Notes under the pieces: generated by a model
What the model saw: only the letters and a program-made list of their open reading frames with translations
What the model was told of the DNA's origin: nothing
The model's database searches: none
Shown: positions 8,037-15,859 of the stretch, piece by piece
Numbering within the stretch: the first letter of the stretch is position 1
Layout of the letters: each line of letters opens with the position of its first letter
DNA from: Candidatus Chryseobacterium colombiense
GTDB taxonomy: Bacteria; Bacteroidota; Bacteroidia; Flavobacteriales; Weeksellaceae
Reading direction: 5' to 3'
Assembly: GCA_029203185.1 (NCBI GenBank)
Contig: CP119310.1
Location: forward strand, 496,001-560,000
Length of the DNA: 64,000 nucleotides
Made by a program: the position numbers and the translations under genes

Positions 8037-10067
8037 ATGCAACATTTCCGACATTACTTATTACTGTTTTTAATCCTTCCGTTAATGGCTTTAGCCGAAG
8101 ATGGAAGTCAGTTATGGCTAAGATATCCTGTAAACTCAAAGCCAAGAAATATTGTGAATTCAAACAGTAAAAGTCCGACTATTGAAATCGCCAAAAAAGA
8201 ACTGAACCAACATTGGGCAGGACAAGCCGTTGATTTAAAGATTGACAGATTTCCGGAAAATTTTAAAGACGGATACAAAATCGTTTCTACTCCGAAAAAA
8301 ATCAGTGTTTTGGCAAAAACAGACTTAGGATTACTGTACGGAAGCTATCACCTGTTGAATTTACAACAGCAGAAAGCCAATTTTTCTAATCTAAAGCTTG
8401 AGGAAAAACCTTCCTACGACGTAAGAATTCTTAACCATTGGGATAATCTCGACGGAAGTATTGAACGTGGTTATGCCGGACATTCGCTTTGGAAATGGGA
8501 AGATTTACCCAATAAAATTTCGCCGAGATACGAAGAATATGCAAGAGCCAATGCATCTGTCGGAATCAATGCAACGGTTCTTAATAATGTCAATGCTTCG
8601 CCAAATATGCTTCGTGAAGATTATCTTAAAAAAGTAAAAGTTCTCGCGGATATTTTCAGACCTTACGGTATCAAAGTATACCTATCCGTGAATTTTTCGT
8701 CGCCAAAAGTGTTGGGAGGATTGGAAAATTCTGACCCATTAAATAAAAACGTTCAGAAATGGTGGAAAGATAAAGCGGCGGAAATTTACAAACTGATTCC
8801 TGATTTCGGAGGATTTTTGGTGAAAGCCAACTCTGAAGGTCAGCCAGGACCGCAGGATTACGGAAGAACGCATGCAGACGGAGCAAATATGATGGCAGAT
8901 GTTTTGAAACCTTACGGCGGAATCGTGATGTGGAGGGCTTTCGTATACAGTCCGAGCAAAGATGACCGCGCAAAACAGGCTCACCTGGAATTTGTTCCGT
9001 TAGACGGAAAATTCAGAGACAATGTTATTATTCAGATTAAAAACGGGCCGATCGATTTTCAACCGAGAGAAGCCTTCAACCCGCTTTTCGGAGCATTAAG
9101 GAAGACTTCGGAAATGGTCGAATTTCAGATTACTCAGGAATATTTAGGACAGGCTAATCATCTGGTTTATCTTGCCCCATTATTCAAAGAGACGTTGGAC
9201 AGTGATACTTTTTCGGATGGAAAAGGTTCTACGATTGCTAAAATTACAGACGGGACATTAAGACCTGCAAAACTGACCGCAATTGCTGCAGTTGCCAATA
9301 TAGGAGAAGATCAAAACTGGACGGGACATCACTTTGCGCAGGCCAATTGGTACGCTTTCGGACGTCTGGCCTGGAATCACGATTTAACCTCGGAACAGAT
9401 TGCAGATGAATGGATTAAGATGACTTTTACGGATAATAAAAACTTCGTAAATCCGGTCAAAGAAATAATGCTTACTTCACGCGAAACTGCCGTAGATTAT
9501 ATGATGCCGCTTGGTCTTCACCACATTTTTGCCGGCGGGCACCATTATGGTCCGGAACCTTGGGGCGATTACAAAGGCGGAAGGCCTGACTGGTCGCCGG
9601 TGTATTATCATCAGGCCAATGCAGAAGGAATCGGATTCGACAGAACAAAAACAGGAAGCAATGCCGTTTCGCAATATTTTCCGCCGCTTGACGAAATCTA
9701 TGGAAACATCAAGACAACTCCAGAAAACCTGATTCTCTGGTTCCACCACGTTCCTTGGGATTACAAGATGAAAGACGGAAAAACGCTTTGGGATGAGTTG
9801 TGCTACAAATATGATTTGGGTGTTCACGAAGTGAGAGATTATCAGAAAACCTGGGACAAAATGCAACCTTATATTGATCAGCAAAGATTTTCTGAGGTTC
9901 AGGATAAACTGAAAATTCAGGCAAAGGATGCCGTTTGGTGGAAAGATGCTTGTTTGCTTTACTTCCAGACATTTTCTAACAAACCAATTCCGTCTGATAT
10001 TGAAAAACCTGTTCACCAGCTTGAAGATCTAAAGAAAATCAAGCTTAATATGGGACATCACAATTAA
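8037..10067 (+). CDS. aguA: GH67 xylan alpha-1,2-glucuronidase, exported
   Basis: 676 residues with a signal peptide (hydrophobic HYLLLFLILPLMALA, cleavage near residue 20). The N-terminal part is the GH67 hexosaminidase-like domain, then the catalytic barrel. Three acidic residues match the spacing of the characterised Cellvibrio enzyme (73 and 28 residues apart): Glu267 in NSEGQPG, Asp340 in GPIDFQPRE and Glu368 in ITQEYLG. GH67 enzymes remove (4-O-methyl)glucuronic acid from the non-reducing end of xylo-oligosaccharides made by GH10 xylanases, which matches the neighbouring GH10 gene. The signal peptide places this one in the periplasm, unlike many cytoplasmic GH67 proteins. The C-terminal GH67 helical domain is complete. 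Confidence 0.93.
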   Translation: MQHFRHYLLLFLILPLMALAEDGSQLWLRYPVNSKPRNIVNSNSKSPTIEIAKKELNQHWAGQAVDLKIDRFPENFKDGYKIVSTPKKISVLAKTDLGLLYGSYHLLNLQQQKANFSNLKLEEKPSYDVRILNHWDNLDGSIERGYAGHSLWKWEDLPNKISPRYEEYARANASVGINATVLNNVNASPNMLREDYLKKVKVLADIFRPYGIKVYLSVNFSSPKVLGGLENSDPLNKNVQKWWKDKAAEIYKLIPDFGGFLVKANSEGQPGPQDYGRTHADGANMMADVLKPYGGIVMWRAFVYSPSKDDRAKQAHLEFVPLDGKFRDNVIIQIKNGPIDFQPREAFNPLFGALRKTSEMVEFQITQEYLGQANHLVYLAPLFKETLDSDTFSDGKGSTIAKITDGTLRPAKLTAIAAVANIGEDQNWTGHHFAQANWYAFGRLAWNHDLTSEQIADEWIKMTFTDNKNFVNPVKEIMLTSRETAVDYMMPLGLHHIFAGGHHYGPEPWGDYKGGRPDWSPVYYHQANAEGIGFDRTKTGSNAVSQYFPPLDEIYGNIKTTPENLILWFHHVPWDYKMKDGKTLWDELCYKYDLGVHEVRDYQKTWDKMQPYIDQQRFSEVQDKLKIQAKDAVWWKDACLLYFQTFSNKPIPSDIEKPVHQLEDLKKIKLNMGHHN

Positions 10068-10137
10068 TCAATCTATTTAAATTTAAACAAATAACTTTCT
10101 AAATCTTTTTGAGACAGGAAGTTGTTTGTTTTATAAA

Positions 10138-10160
10138 TTAAGTGTAAATTTAACACTTAA
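10138..10160. promoter_or_regulatory. Palindrome TTAAGTGT-N7-ACACTTAA, possible operator
   Basis: Perfect 8-base arms at 10138-10145 and 10153-10160 with an AT-only spacer, 21 bases before the transaldolase start. The size and AT-rich centre fit a dimeric repressor or activator site controlling the transaldolase/transketolase genes. No regulator gene for it is visible nearby, so this is a suggestion only. Confidence 0.35.
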
Positions 10161-10181
10161 ATAAAGTTAACAATATAATCT

Positions 10182-10835
10182 ATGAAATTTTTTATTGACA
10201 CTGCCAATCTGGATCAGATAAGGGAAGCTCAGGATCTGGGAATTCTTGATGGCGTTACAACCAATCCGTCCCTGATGGCAAAAGAAGGAATCAGCGGAAA
10301 AGAAGCTATTTTGAAGCATTACAAAGATATTTGCGAAATTGTAGACGGCGATATTTCGGCAGAAGTTCTTTCCACGACTTATGAGGAAATGATCAAGGAA
10401 GGCGAAGAGTTGGCAGCCATTCATCCCAATATTGTAGTAAAAGTTCCCATCATCAAAGACGGAATCAAGGCAATCAAATATTTTTCGCAAAAAGGAATGA
10501 GAACTAATTGTACCTTAATCTTCTCTGCAGGACAGGCACTTTTAGCGGCAAAAGCAGGAGCAACTTACGTTTCTCCATTCTTAGGAAGACTGGATGATGT
10601 TTCCACCGATGGTCTTCATTTAATCCAGGAAATCAGAACCATTTTCGATAACTATGGCTATGAAACTGAGATTTTGGCAGCATCTGTTCGCCATTCGATG
10701 CACATCATCAACTGTGCAAAAATTGGCGCCGATGTCGTAACTTGTCCTTTGCCACCGATTTTGTCATTGCTGAAGCATCCTTTAACGGATTCCGGCTTAG
10801 AGCAGTTCATCAAAGATTCACAAAAAATGCAATAA
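10182..10835 (+). CDS. Small transaldolase / fructose-6-phosphate aldolase-like (TalC type)
   Basis: 217 residues, the length of the short transaldolase subfamily rather than the 310-residue TalB type. Family motifs: MKFFIDTANL at the start, VTTNPSLMAKEG, VVKVPI with the Schiff-base lysine, and TNCTLIFSAGQALLAAKAG. It is a cytoplasmic class I aldolase fold that transfers dihydroxyacetone units between sugar phosphates; short members can be true transaldolases or fructose-6-phosphate aldolases, and sequence alone does not decide. Transketolase subunit genes follow immediately (5-base gap), arguing for a pentose phosphate role handling xylose or arabinose carbon from the upstream hemicellulose enzymes. 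Confidence 0.9.
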   Translation: MKFFIDTANLDQIREAQDLGILDGVTTNPSLMAKEGISGKEAILKHYKDICEIVDGDISAEVLSTTYEEMIKEGEELAAIHPNIVVKVPIIKDGIKAIKYFSQKGMRTNCTLIFSAGQALLAAKAGATYVSPFLGRLDDVSTDGLHLIQEIRTIFDNYGYETEILAASVRHSMHIINCAKIGADVVTCPLPPILSLLKHPLTDSGLEQFIKDSQKMQ

Positions 10836-10840
10836 AATAT

Positions 10841-11686
10841 ATGCACGATATTCAAAAATTAAAAAGTATTGCCTCACAGGTTCGCAGAGATATTGTGAGA
10901 ATGGTTCACGCCTGTCAGTCGGGACATCCGGGTGGTTCATTAGGGTGCACAGATTTTCTCGTAGCTCTTTATTTTGATGTGATGAAGAGAAAAGAAGGAT
11001 TTGATATGACGGGGAAAGGTGAAGATGTCTTTTATCTTTCCAACGGTCATATTTCTCCTGTTTTTTACAGTGTTTTGGCGCACTCAGGATATTTCGACAA
11101 ATCGGAGCTGGTAACTTTCAGAAAACTGAATTCCAGATTGCAGGGACATCCGACGACGCACGAGCATCTTCCGGGAGTTCGTATTGCTTCGGGCTCGCTT
11201 GGACAGGGAATGTCTGTGGCAGTCGGTCACGCAGTCGGAAAGAAATTAGATAAAGACCCGAATCTTGTTTTCAGTCTTCACGGTGACGGCGAATTGCAGG
11301 AAGGACAAAACTGGGAAGCGATTATGTATGCCTCTCACAACAAGGTTGATAATCTTATCGCCACCGTAGATTATAACGGACAGCAAATTGACGGACCGAC
11401 TTCCAAAGTACTTTCTCTGGGAAATCTTAAAACTAAGTTTGAAGCCTTTGACTGGAAAGTTCTTGAAGTGGAAAACGGAAATGATATGGAAGAAATTCTG
11501 AAAGTTCTGGACGAAGCCAAATCTTTAACAGGAAAAGGTCAGCCGATTTGTATTCTCCTCAAAACAGAAATGGGTTACGGTGTCGATTATATGATGGGAA
11601 CTCACGCGTGGCACGGAAAAGCACCAAATGACGAACAATTACAAAAAGCTTTAGATCAACTCGAAGAAACTTTGGGCGATTATTAA
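10841..11686 (+). CDS. Transketolase, N-terminal (TPP-binding) subunit
   Basis: 281 residues from ATG 10841, 5 bases after the transaldolase stop; a longer frame reaching into the transaldolase gene has no similarity to the family there and was rejected. HPGGSLG near the N-terminus and the thiamine-diphosphate motif HGDGELQEGQNWEA...DYNGQQIDG identify the TPP-binding half of transketolase. The protein stops where a full-length transketolase would continue into the pyrimidine-binding domain, and the next gene supplies that half, so the enzyme is a two-subunit transketolase. Role: moving two-carbon units between pentose and hexose phosphates in the cytoplasm. A 106-bp repeat-bearing gap separates the two halves. 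Confidence 0.92.
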   Translation: MHDIQKLKSIASQVRRDIVRMVHACQSGHPGGSLGCTDFLVALYFDVMKRKEGFDMTGKGEDVFYLSNGHISPVFYSVLAHSGYFDKSELVTFRKLNSRLQGHPTTHEHLPGVRIASGSLGQGMSVAVGHAVGKKLDKDPNLVFSLHGDGELQEGQNWEAIMYASHNKVDNLIATVDYNGQQIDGPTSKVLSLGNLKTKFEAFDWKVLEVENGNDMEEILKVLDEAKSLTGKGQPICILLKTEMGYGVDYMMGTHAWHGKAPNDEQLQKALDQLEETLGDY

Positions 11687-11689
11687 TTC

Positions 11690-11781
11690 GTTGTTGGTTG
11701 ATTGTTTTTAGTTGATAGAAAACAAATTAATGTCTACAATCTACTTCAACTTCTGACAACCATCAACTGACAACCATCAAC
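11690..11781. repeat. Inverted and tandem GTTGATGGTTGTCAG-type repeats
   Basis: In the gap between the two transketolase genes, CTGACAACCATCAA occurs twice in direct tandem (11753-11766 and 11767-11780), and partly complementary GTTGTTGGTTGATTG...GTTGATAG lies at 11690-11718. The whole can fold into a long imperfect hairpin. It interrupts what is otherwise an operon. Confidence 0.7.
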
Positions 11782-11792
11782 AGATAAAAACA

Positions 11793-12746
11793 ATGAAAAA
11801 ATATACCTACACAGAAAAAAAAGACACCCGAAGCGGTTTCGGAGCAGGAATAGCAGAATTGGCGGATAAGAATCCCAACGTTGTCGGACTTTGCGCAGAC
11901 CTTATCGGTTCTTTAAAATTTGAAAAATTCATCGAAAAAGCACCGGAACGTTTTTTCCAGATCGGGATCGCGGAAGCCAATATGATCGGAATGGCTGCAG
12001 GCTTGGCAACAGAAGGCAAAATTCCTTTCACGGGAACCTTCGCCAACTTTTCTACGGGAAGAGTGTACGACCAGATTCGCCAGTCGGTGGCTTATTCAGG
12101 GAAAAATGTGAAAATTTGTGCTTCCCACGCTGGCTTAACTTTAGGTGAAGACGGTGCAACGCATCAGATTCTGGAAGATATCGGATTGATGAAAATGCTT
12201 CCGGGAATGACGGTGATCAACACCTGCGATTACAACCAGACCAAAGCCGCAACCATTGCCATTGCAGATTACGAAGGTCCGGTTTATCTAAGATTTGGAA
12301 GACCGGTAATTCCTGTTTTTACTGATGAAAATCAAACATTTGAAATCGGAAAAGCGTGGATGGTGAATGAAGGAAAAGATGTAACGATCGTTGCAACAGG
12401 GCATTTGGTTTGGGAAGCTATTAAAGCCGGAGAAATTCTGGAAGAGCAGGGCATCGATGCGGAAATCATCAACATCCACACCATCAAACCATTAGATTCT
12501 GAAGCGATTTTAAAATCTGTAAAGAAAACAGGTTGCGTAGTTACGGCAGAAGAACACAATAGACTCGGCGGATTAGGCGACAGCGTTGCACAGCTTCTGA
12601 TTACAGAATATCTTGCACCTCAGGAATATGTTGCCGTAAATGACAGTTTCGGAGAAAGCGGAACGCCCGATCAACTGATGGAAAAATACGGTTTAACTGC
12701 GAATGATATCGTAGCAGCGGTGAAAAAAGTAATGAAGAGAAAATAA
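11793..12746 (+). CDS. Transketolase, C-terminal (pyrimidine-binding) subunit
   Basis: 317 residues containing the transketolase pyrimidine domain (FFQIGIAEANMIGMAAGLA, with the conserved Glu that activates TPP, then TFANFSTGRVYDQIRQSVAY and SHAGLTLGEDGATHQ) followed by the C-terminal Rossmann-like domain (VTIVATGHLVWEA...VVTAEEHNRLGGLG). It completes the active site formed with the preceding N-terminal subunit. Split transketolases of this sort are widespread in bacteria and archaea. 1-Deoxyxylulose-5-phosphate synthase C-terminal halves look similar, but the pairing with a transketolase N-terminal subunit and transaldolase favours transketolase. Confidence 0.92.
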   Translation: MKKYTYTEKKDTRSGFGAGIAELADKNPNVVGLCADLIGSLKFEKFIEKAPERFFQIGIAEANMIGMAAGLATEGKIPFTGTFANFSTGRVYDQIRQSVAYSGKNVKICASHAGLTLGEDGATHQILEDIGLMKMLPGMTVINTCDYNQTKAATIAIADYEGPVYLRFGRPVIPVFTDENQTFEIGKAWMVNEGKDVTIVATGHLVWEAIKAGEILEEQGIDAEIINIHTIKPLDSEAILKSVKKTGCVVTAEEHNRLGGLGDSVAQLLITEYLAPQEYVAVNDSFGESGTPDQLMEKYGLTANDIVAAVKKVMKRK

Positions 12747-12762
12747 AACAATTGCGTGATCT

Positions 12763-12839
12763 AATCTTTTAGCCACGAATTCGCAAATTTTTTTTAAAGA
12801 AAGATAAATTTTTATTAGTGCATTCGTGGCTAAAAGATT
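12763..12839. repeat. Perfect 18-bp inverted repeat (AATCTTTTAGCCACGAAT)
   Basis: Arms 12763-12780 and 12822-12839 are perfect complements around a 41-base AT-rich centre, filling the gap between the transketolase C-subunit gene and galK. The TAGCCACGAAT...ATTCGTGGCTA ends look like those of a short non-coding mobile palindrome of flavobacteria. No coding capacity. Confidence 0.8.
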
Positions 12840-12863
12840 TAAAATCATAAATTGCAGTTATAT

Positions 12864-14048
12864 ATGCAGGAAAATTTAATCAACCACACAAAAGAAGCAT
12901 TTCGGTCATTTTTTCAGTCAGAACCTGAGAGAGTTTTCCTCGCTCCGGGAAGAATCAATATCATTGGAGAGCACGTCGATTACAGTGATGGTTTTGTACT
13001 TCCGGCTGCCATTGATAAACATATTTGTTTTGCCGTAAAAAAAACGGATGATTCTACAATTTCTTTTTTTGCCAAAGATTTTAACGATTCTTTCAGTTTT
13101 GATGTTAACGAAAAACAGTTTCCGGTTTCACAGATCTGGGTTAATTATTTGTTGGGCGTTTTCAATGTCATTCAGGAAGCGAGAAAAGAAGTCGGAGGTT
13201 TGCAGATTGCTTTCAGCAGTACGATTCCGATGGGTTCAGGTTTGTCATCATCGGCAGCTTTGGAATGTGGTTTTGCTTATATTCTCAACGAAATTTTCAA
13301 TTTACATTTAAATAAAAAAGAAATAGCAGTCATTGGTCAGAAGTCCGAACATACTTTTGTAGGCGTAAAATGCGGAATTATGGACCAGTTTTCTTCAGTC
13401 TTCGGAAAAGAGCATAAAGTGATTATGCTCGATTGCAATTCTTTGGAACATCAGTATTTTGAAGCCAATATAGATGGTTACAGCTTGGTCCTTTTCGACA
13501 GTTGCGTGAAACATACCCATCTCACTTCCGGCTACAACGACAGAAGAAGAGATGTTGACAACGGCAAAAAAATATTATGGGAAAAGTTTCCCGAAATACA
13601 GAAATTCAGGGATTTCAGTTTTGAAATGCTTGACGAGGCAAGAACAGAAATGGGTGAGATTTCATACAAAAGATGCTTTTATCTTCTTAAAGAAATCAAA
13701 AGGGTGGAAAAAGCCGCAAAAGCTTTGTCAGAAGGTGATGTAGAATATCTTGGCCAGCTTTTGAACGAAACACATTCCGGACTTTCTACAGAATTTGAAG
13801 TAAGCTGTGATGAACTCGACTTTATGGTTGAGGAAACTTTAAAGGAAAAAGGCGTTTTAGGAGCAAGAATTATGGGCGGCGGTTTTGGCGGTTGCAGCAT
13901 TAACCTTATTAAAGATGAAAATGTAAGTAGCGTCATTGAAAATATCAGTGCTCAATACAAACAGGCGTACAACATCGGCATGAAAGTCTATCAAGTAAAA
14001 ATATCGGACGGAATTAATGAATACTACAGAAATGAAATCGTCATTTAA
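12864..14048 (+). CDS. galK: Galactokinase
   Basis: 394 residues from ATG 12864 (an in-frame TTG four codons earlier was not preferred). GHMP-kinase signatures: the galactokinase motif APGRINIIGEHVDYSDGFVLP near residue 30, the ATP-binding GSGLSSSAALE near 130, and the C-terminal GARIMGGGFGGCSINLI. It phosphorylates D-galactose at C1 with ATP in the cytoplasm, the first step of the Leloir pathway. The galT start lies inside its last codons (32-base overlap), so the two are translationally linked. No galE or galM gene is in the window. Galactose could come from plant hemicellulose side chains or exopolysaccharide; the context favours the first. Confidence 0.95.
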   Translation: MQENLINHTKEAFRSFFQSEPERVFLAPGRINIIGEHVDYSDGFVLPAAIDKHICFAVKKTDDSTISFFAKDFNDSFSFDVNEKQFPVSQIWVNYLLGVFNVIQEARKEVGGLQIAFSSTIPMGSGLSSSAALECGFAYILNEIFNLHLNKKEIAVIGQKSEHTFVGVKCGIMDQFSSVFGKEHKVIMLDCNSLEHQYFEANIDGYSLVLFDSCVKHTHLTSGYNDRRRDVDNGKKILWEKFPEIQKFRDFSFEMLDEARTEMGEISYKRCFYLLKEIKRVEKAAKALSEGDVEYLGQLLNETHSGLSTEFEVSCDELDFMVEETLKEKGVLGARIMGGGFGGCSINLIKDENVSSVIENISAQYKQAYNIGMKVYQVKISDGINEYYRNEIVI

Positions 14049-15081
14049 TCAAAAAGACCATCCTCACAGAAGATATAATCCGCTTTTGGACGAGTGGATT
14101 CTGGTTTCTCCGCAACGTGCAAAGCGACCTTGGCAGGGGCAAACAGAAAAAACATCGGAAGAACAGCTTCCGGCTCACGACCCGAATTGTTATTTGTGTT
14201 CAGGAAATGTTCGTGTTAATGGTGAAAAAAACCCAGATTACAAAGGTGTCTATGTTTTTGATAATGATTTCGGTTCTCTGATGAAAGATGATGTTGAATT
14301 TTCTGAAGAAAGCTCTGATTTTTTTTCATTAAAACCTGAAAGAGGAATCAATCGTGTCATTTGCTTTTCGGAAAATCACAGTCTAACACTGCCTGAAATG
14401 GAAGTTGATGACATCAAAAAAGTCGTTGATGTTTGGCAACAGCAATATGAAGAGTTAGGAAATCTGGATTACATCAACCACGTTCAGATTTTTGAGAATA
14501 AAGGTCAGGTGATGGGCTGCAGCAATCCGCATCCTCATGGTCAGATCTGGGCGCAGTCTTCGATTCCTTCGATTGTTTCAAAAACGCAGGAAAATCTTAA
14601 AAAATATTTTGACAAAAACGGAACTTCACTTTTAGAAGATTATGTGAAAAAAGAGCTGGAAATTAATGAAAGAATAATTCTTGAAAATGAGGATTTTGTT
14701 GCAATAGTTCCTTTCTGGGCAGTCTGGCCTTACGAAACGATGATCGTGAGCAAAAGAAAGATTGAAAACTTGATTGAATTTTCTGAAAACGAAAAATTAT
14801 CTTTAGCATCAATAATAAAAGATTTAACCACGAAATACGACAATCTTTTTGAAATTTCTTTTCCGTATTCAGCCGGAATCCATCAGTCGCCAACCGATGG
14901 AAAACCTCATCCAGAATGGCATTTTCATATGCACTTTTACCCGCCATTGCTGAGAAGTGCAGAAGTGAAAAAATTCATGGTTGGTTACGAAATGCTCGCT
15001 GAAGCTCAACGTGATATTACGCCAGAGCAGAGTGCGGAGATACTGAAGAGTCTTTCTACACTTCATTATAAAAACAGATAG
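14017..15081 (+). CDS. galT: Galactose-1-phosphate uridylyltransferase
   Basis: 354 residues. HIT-superfamily GalT with all landmark sites: DHPHRRYNPLLDEWILVSPQR at the start, metal-ligand pair CYLCSGN, the active-site CSNPHPHGQIWA whose second histidine is uridylylated, WAVWPYETM, and HPEWHFHMHFYPP near the C-terminus. It exchanges UMP between UDP-glucose and galactose-1-phosphate, following GalK. The chosen start overlaps galK by 32 bases; a later in-frame ATG at 14032 also precedes the conserved region and would reduce the overlap to 17. The pair closes the + strand sugar locus. Confidence 0.95.
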   Translation: MNTTEMKSSFNQKDHPHRRYNPLLDEWILVSPQRAKRPWQGQTEKTSEEQLPAHDPNCYLCSGNVRVNGEKNPDYKGVYVFDNDFGSLMKDDVEFSEESSDFFSLKPERGINRVICFSENHSLTLPEMEVDDIKKVVDVWQQQYEELGNLDYINHVQIFENKGQVMGCSNPHPHGQIWAQSSIPSIVSKTQENLKKYFDKNGTSLLEDYVKKELEINERIILENEDFVAIVPFWAVWPYETMIVSKRKIENLIEFSENEKLSLASIIKDLTTKYDNLFEISFPYSAGIHQSPTDGKPHPEWHFHMHFYPPLLRSAEVKKFMVGYEMLAEAQRDITPEQSAEILKSLSTLHYKNR

Positions 15082-15206
15082 TTCTTATTATTTTCATTAC
15101 TTTTAATAAGAATCTTATTTATGATTGTCAATTTGACATAAAACTGAAATTTTGACAGTTTTTATGAAAAAAAATCCTGTTTTTTAAATTGGTATTTTTT
15201 TTGAAA

Positions 15207-15214
15207 TAAATTTG
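15207..15214 (+). promoter_or_regulatory. -7 box TAAATTTG upstream of hsp20
   Basis: Matches the Bacteroidetes primary-sigma -7 consensus TAnnTTTG. A TTG that could serve as the -33 element is at 15189-15191, 15 bases upstream, somewhat shorter than the usual spacing. It leaves a leader of roughly 55 bases before the hsp20 start. Confidence 0.5.
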
Positions 15215-15274
15215 TAAACAGCTGGCCAGTTGAGGTTTAAATAATACATTGTTTAACTTTAAAAGAACATTATT

Positions 15275-15724
15275 ATGAATCTTATTAAGAAAAATTGGAG
15301 TAATCTACCAGGAGTTCCAAATCTTTTTGATGATTTTTTTAATCGTGAACTTTTTAATTGGGGGAACAATAATTATTCATCAACAAGTACTACTGTTCCT
15401 TCAGTCAATATTGTAGAAAATGACGAGGCTTACCAAGTACAAGTAGCTGCTCCTGGTATGGAGAAGAATGATTTTGAAATTAAACTTGATGGACAGCTTC
15501 TGACTATTTCTTCATCTAAGCAAGATAGTAACGAAACCCAGAAGGGAAATTATACCCGCCGGGAATTCAGCTATCAATCATTCCAAAGAAGTTTTGAATT
15601 GCCAAAAGATGTTGTTGATCAGGAAAATATTCAAGCCAAATATGAAAATGGTTTATTGATGTTGACTATTCCTAAAAAGGAAGAAGCCAAACAGAAACCA
15701 CCAAGAGTAATTGAAATACAATAA
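15275..15724 (+). CDS. Small heat-shock protein, Hsp20/alpha-crystallin family
   Basis: 149 residues. A short N-terminal arm (about 45 residues with NLFDDFFNRELFNW) precedes the alpha-crystallin domain: PSVNIVENDEAYQVQVAAPGMEKNDFEIKLD-type start, then YTRREFSYQSFQRSFELPKDV and the closing YENGLLMLTIPKKE. A VIEI C-terminal tail provides the I-x-I oligomerisation motif. It is an ATP-independent chaperone that holds unfolding proteins in the cytoplasm. The gene is monocistronic, with a -7 box about 60 bases upstream and a strong terminator just after it; no CIRCE element is visible. Confidence 0.93.
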   Translation: MNLIKKNWSNLPGVPNLFDDFFNRELFNWGNNNYSSTSTTVPSVNIVENDEAYQVQVAAPGMEKNDFEIKLDGQLLTISSSKQDSNETQKGNYTRREFSYQSFQRSFELPKDVVDQENIQAKYENGLLMLTIPKKEEAKQKPPRVIEIQ

Positions 15725-15745
15725 TAACCTTTAATTGCATAGTGA

Positions 15746-15775
15746 AACAAGCCTCAAGATGAGGCTTGTTTTTAT
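15746..15775 (+). terminator. Rho-independent terminator of hsp20
   Basis: Perfect 10-bp arms 15746-15755 and 15761-15770 (AACAAGCCTC/GAGGCTTGTT) with a 5-base loop and a T-rich tail, 21 bases after the hsp20 stop. Confidence 0.85.
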
Positions 15776-15859
15776 AAAATCAAGCTACTGCAACTAATCG
15801 TACTACTTACATTGTATGACTGAATACTACTAAAATACTAACGCTATAATACAGAAAAT

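Noticed and set aside
10742..10840. Longer N-terminus for the transketolase N-subunit reading into the transaldolase gene
   Set aside because: These codons overlap the conserved transaldolase C-terminus in another frame and do not resemble transketolase.
11690..11781. CRISPR-like array
   Set aside because: Only two 14-base direct copies without spacers, and no cas genes.
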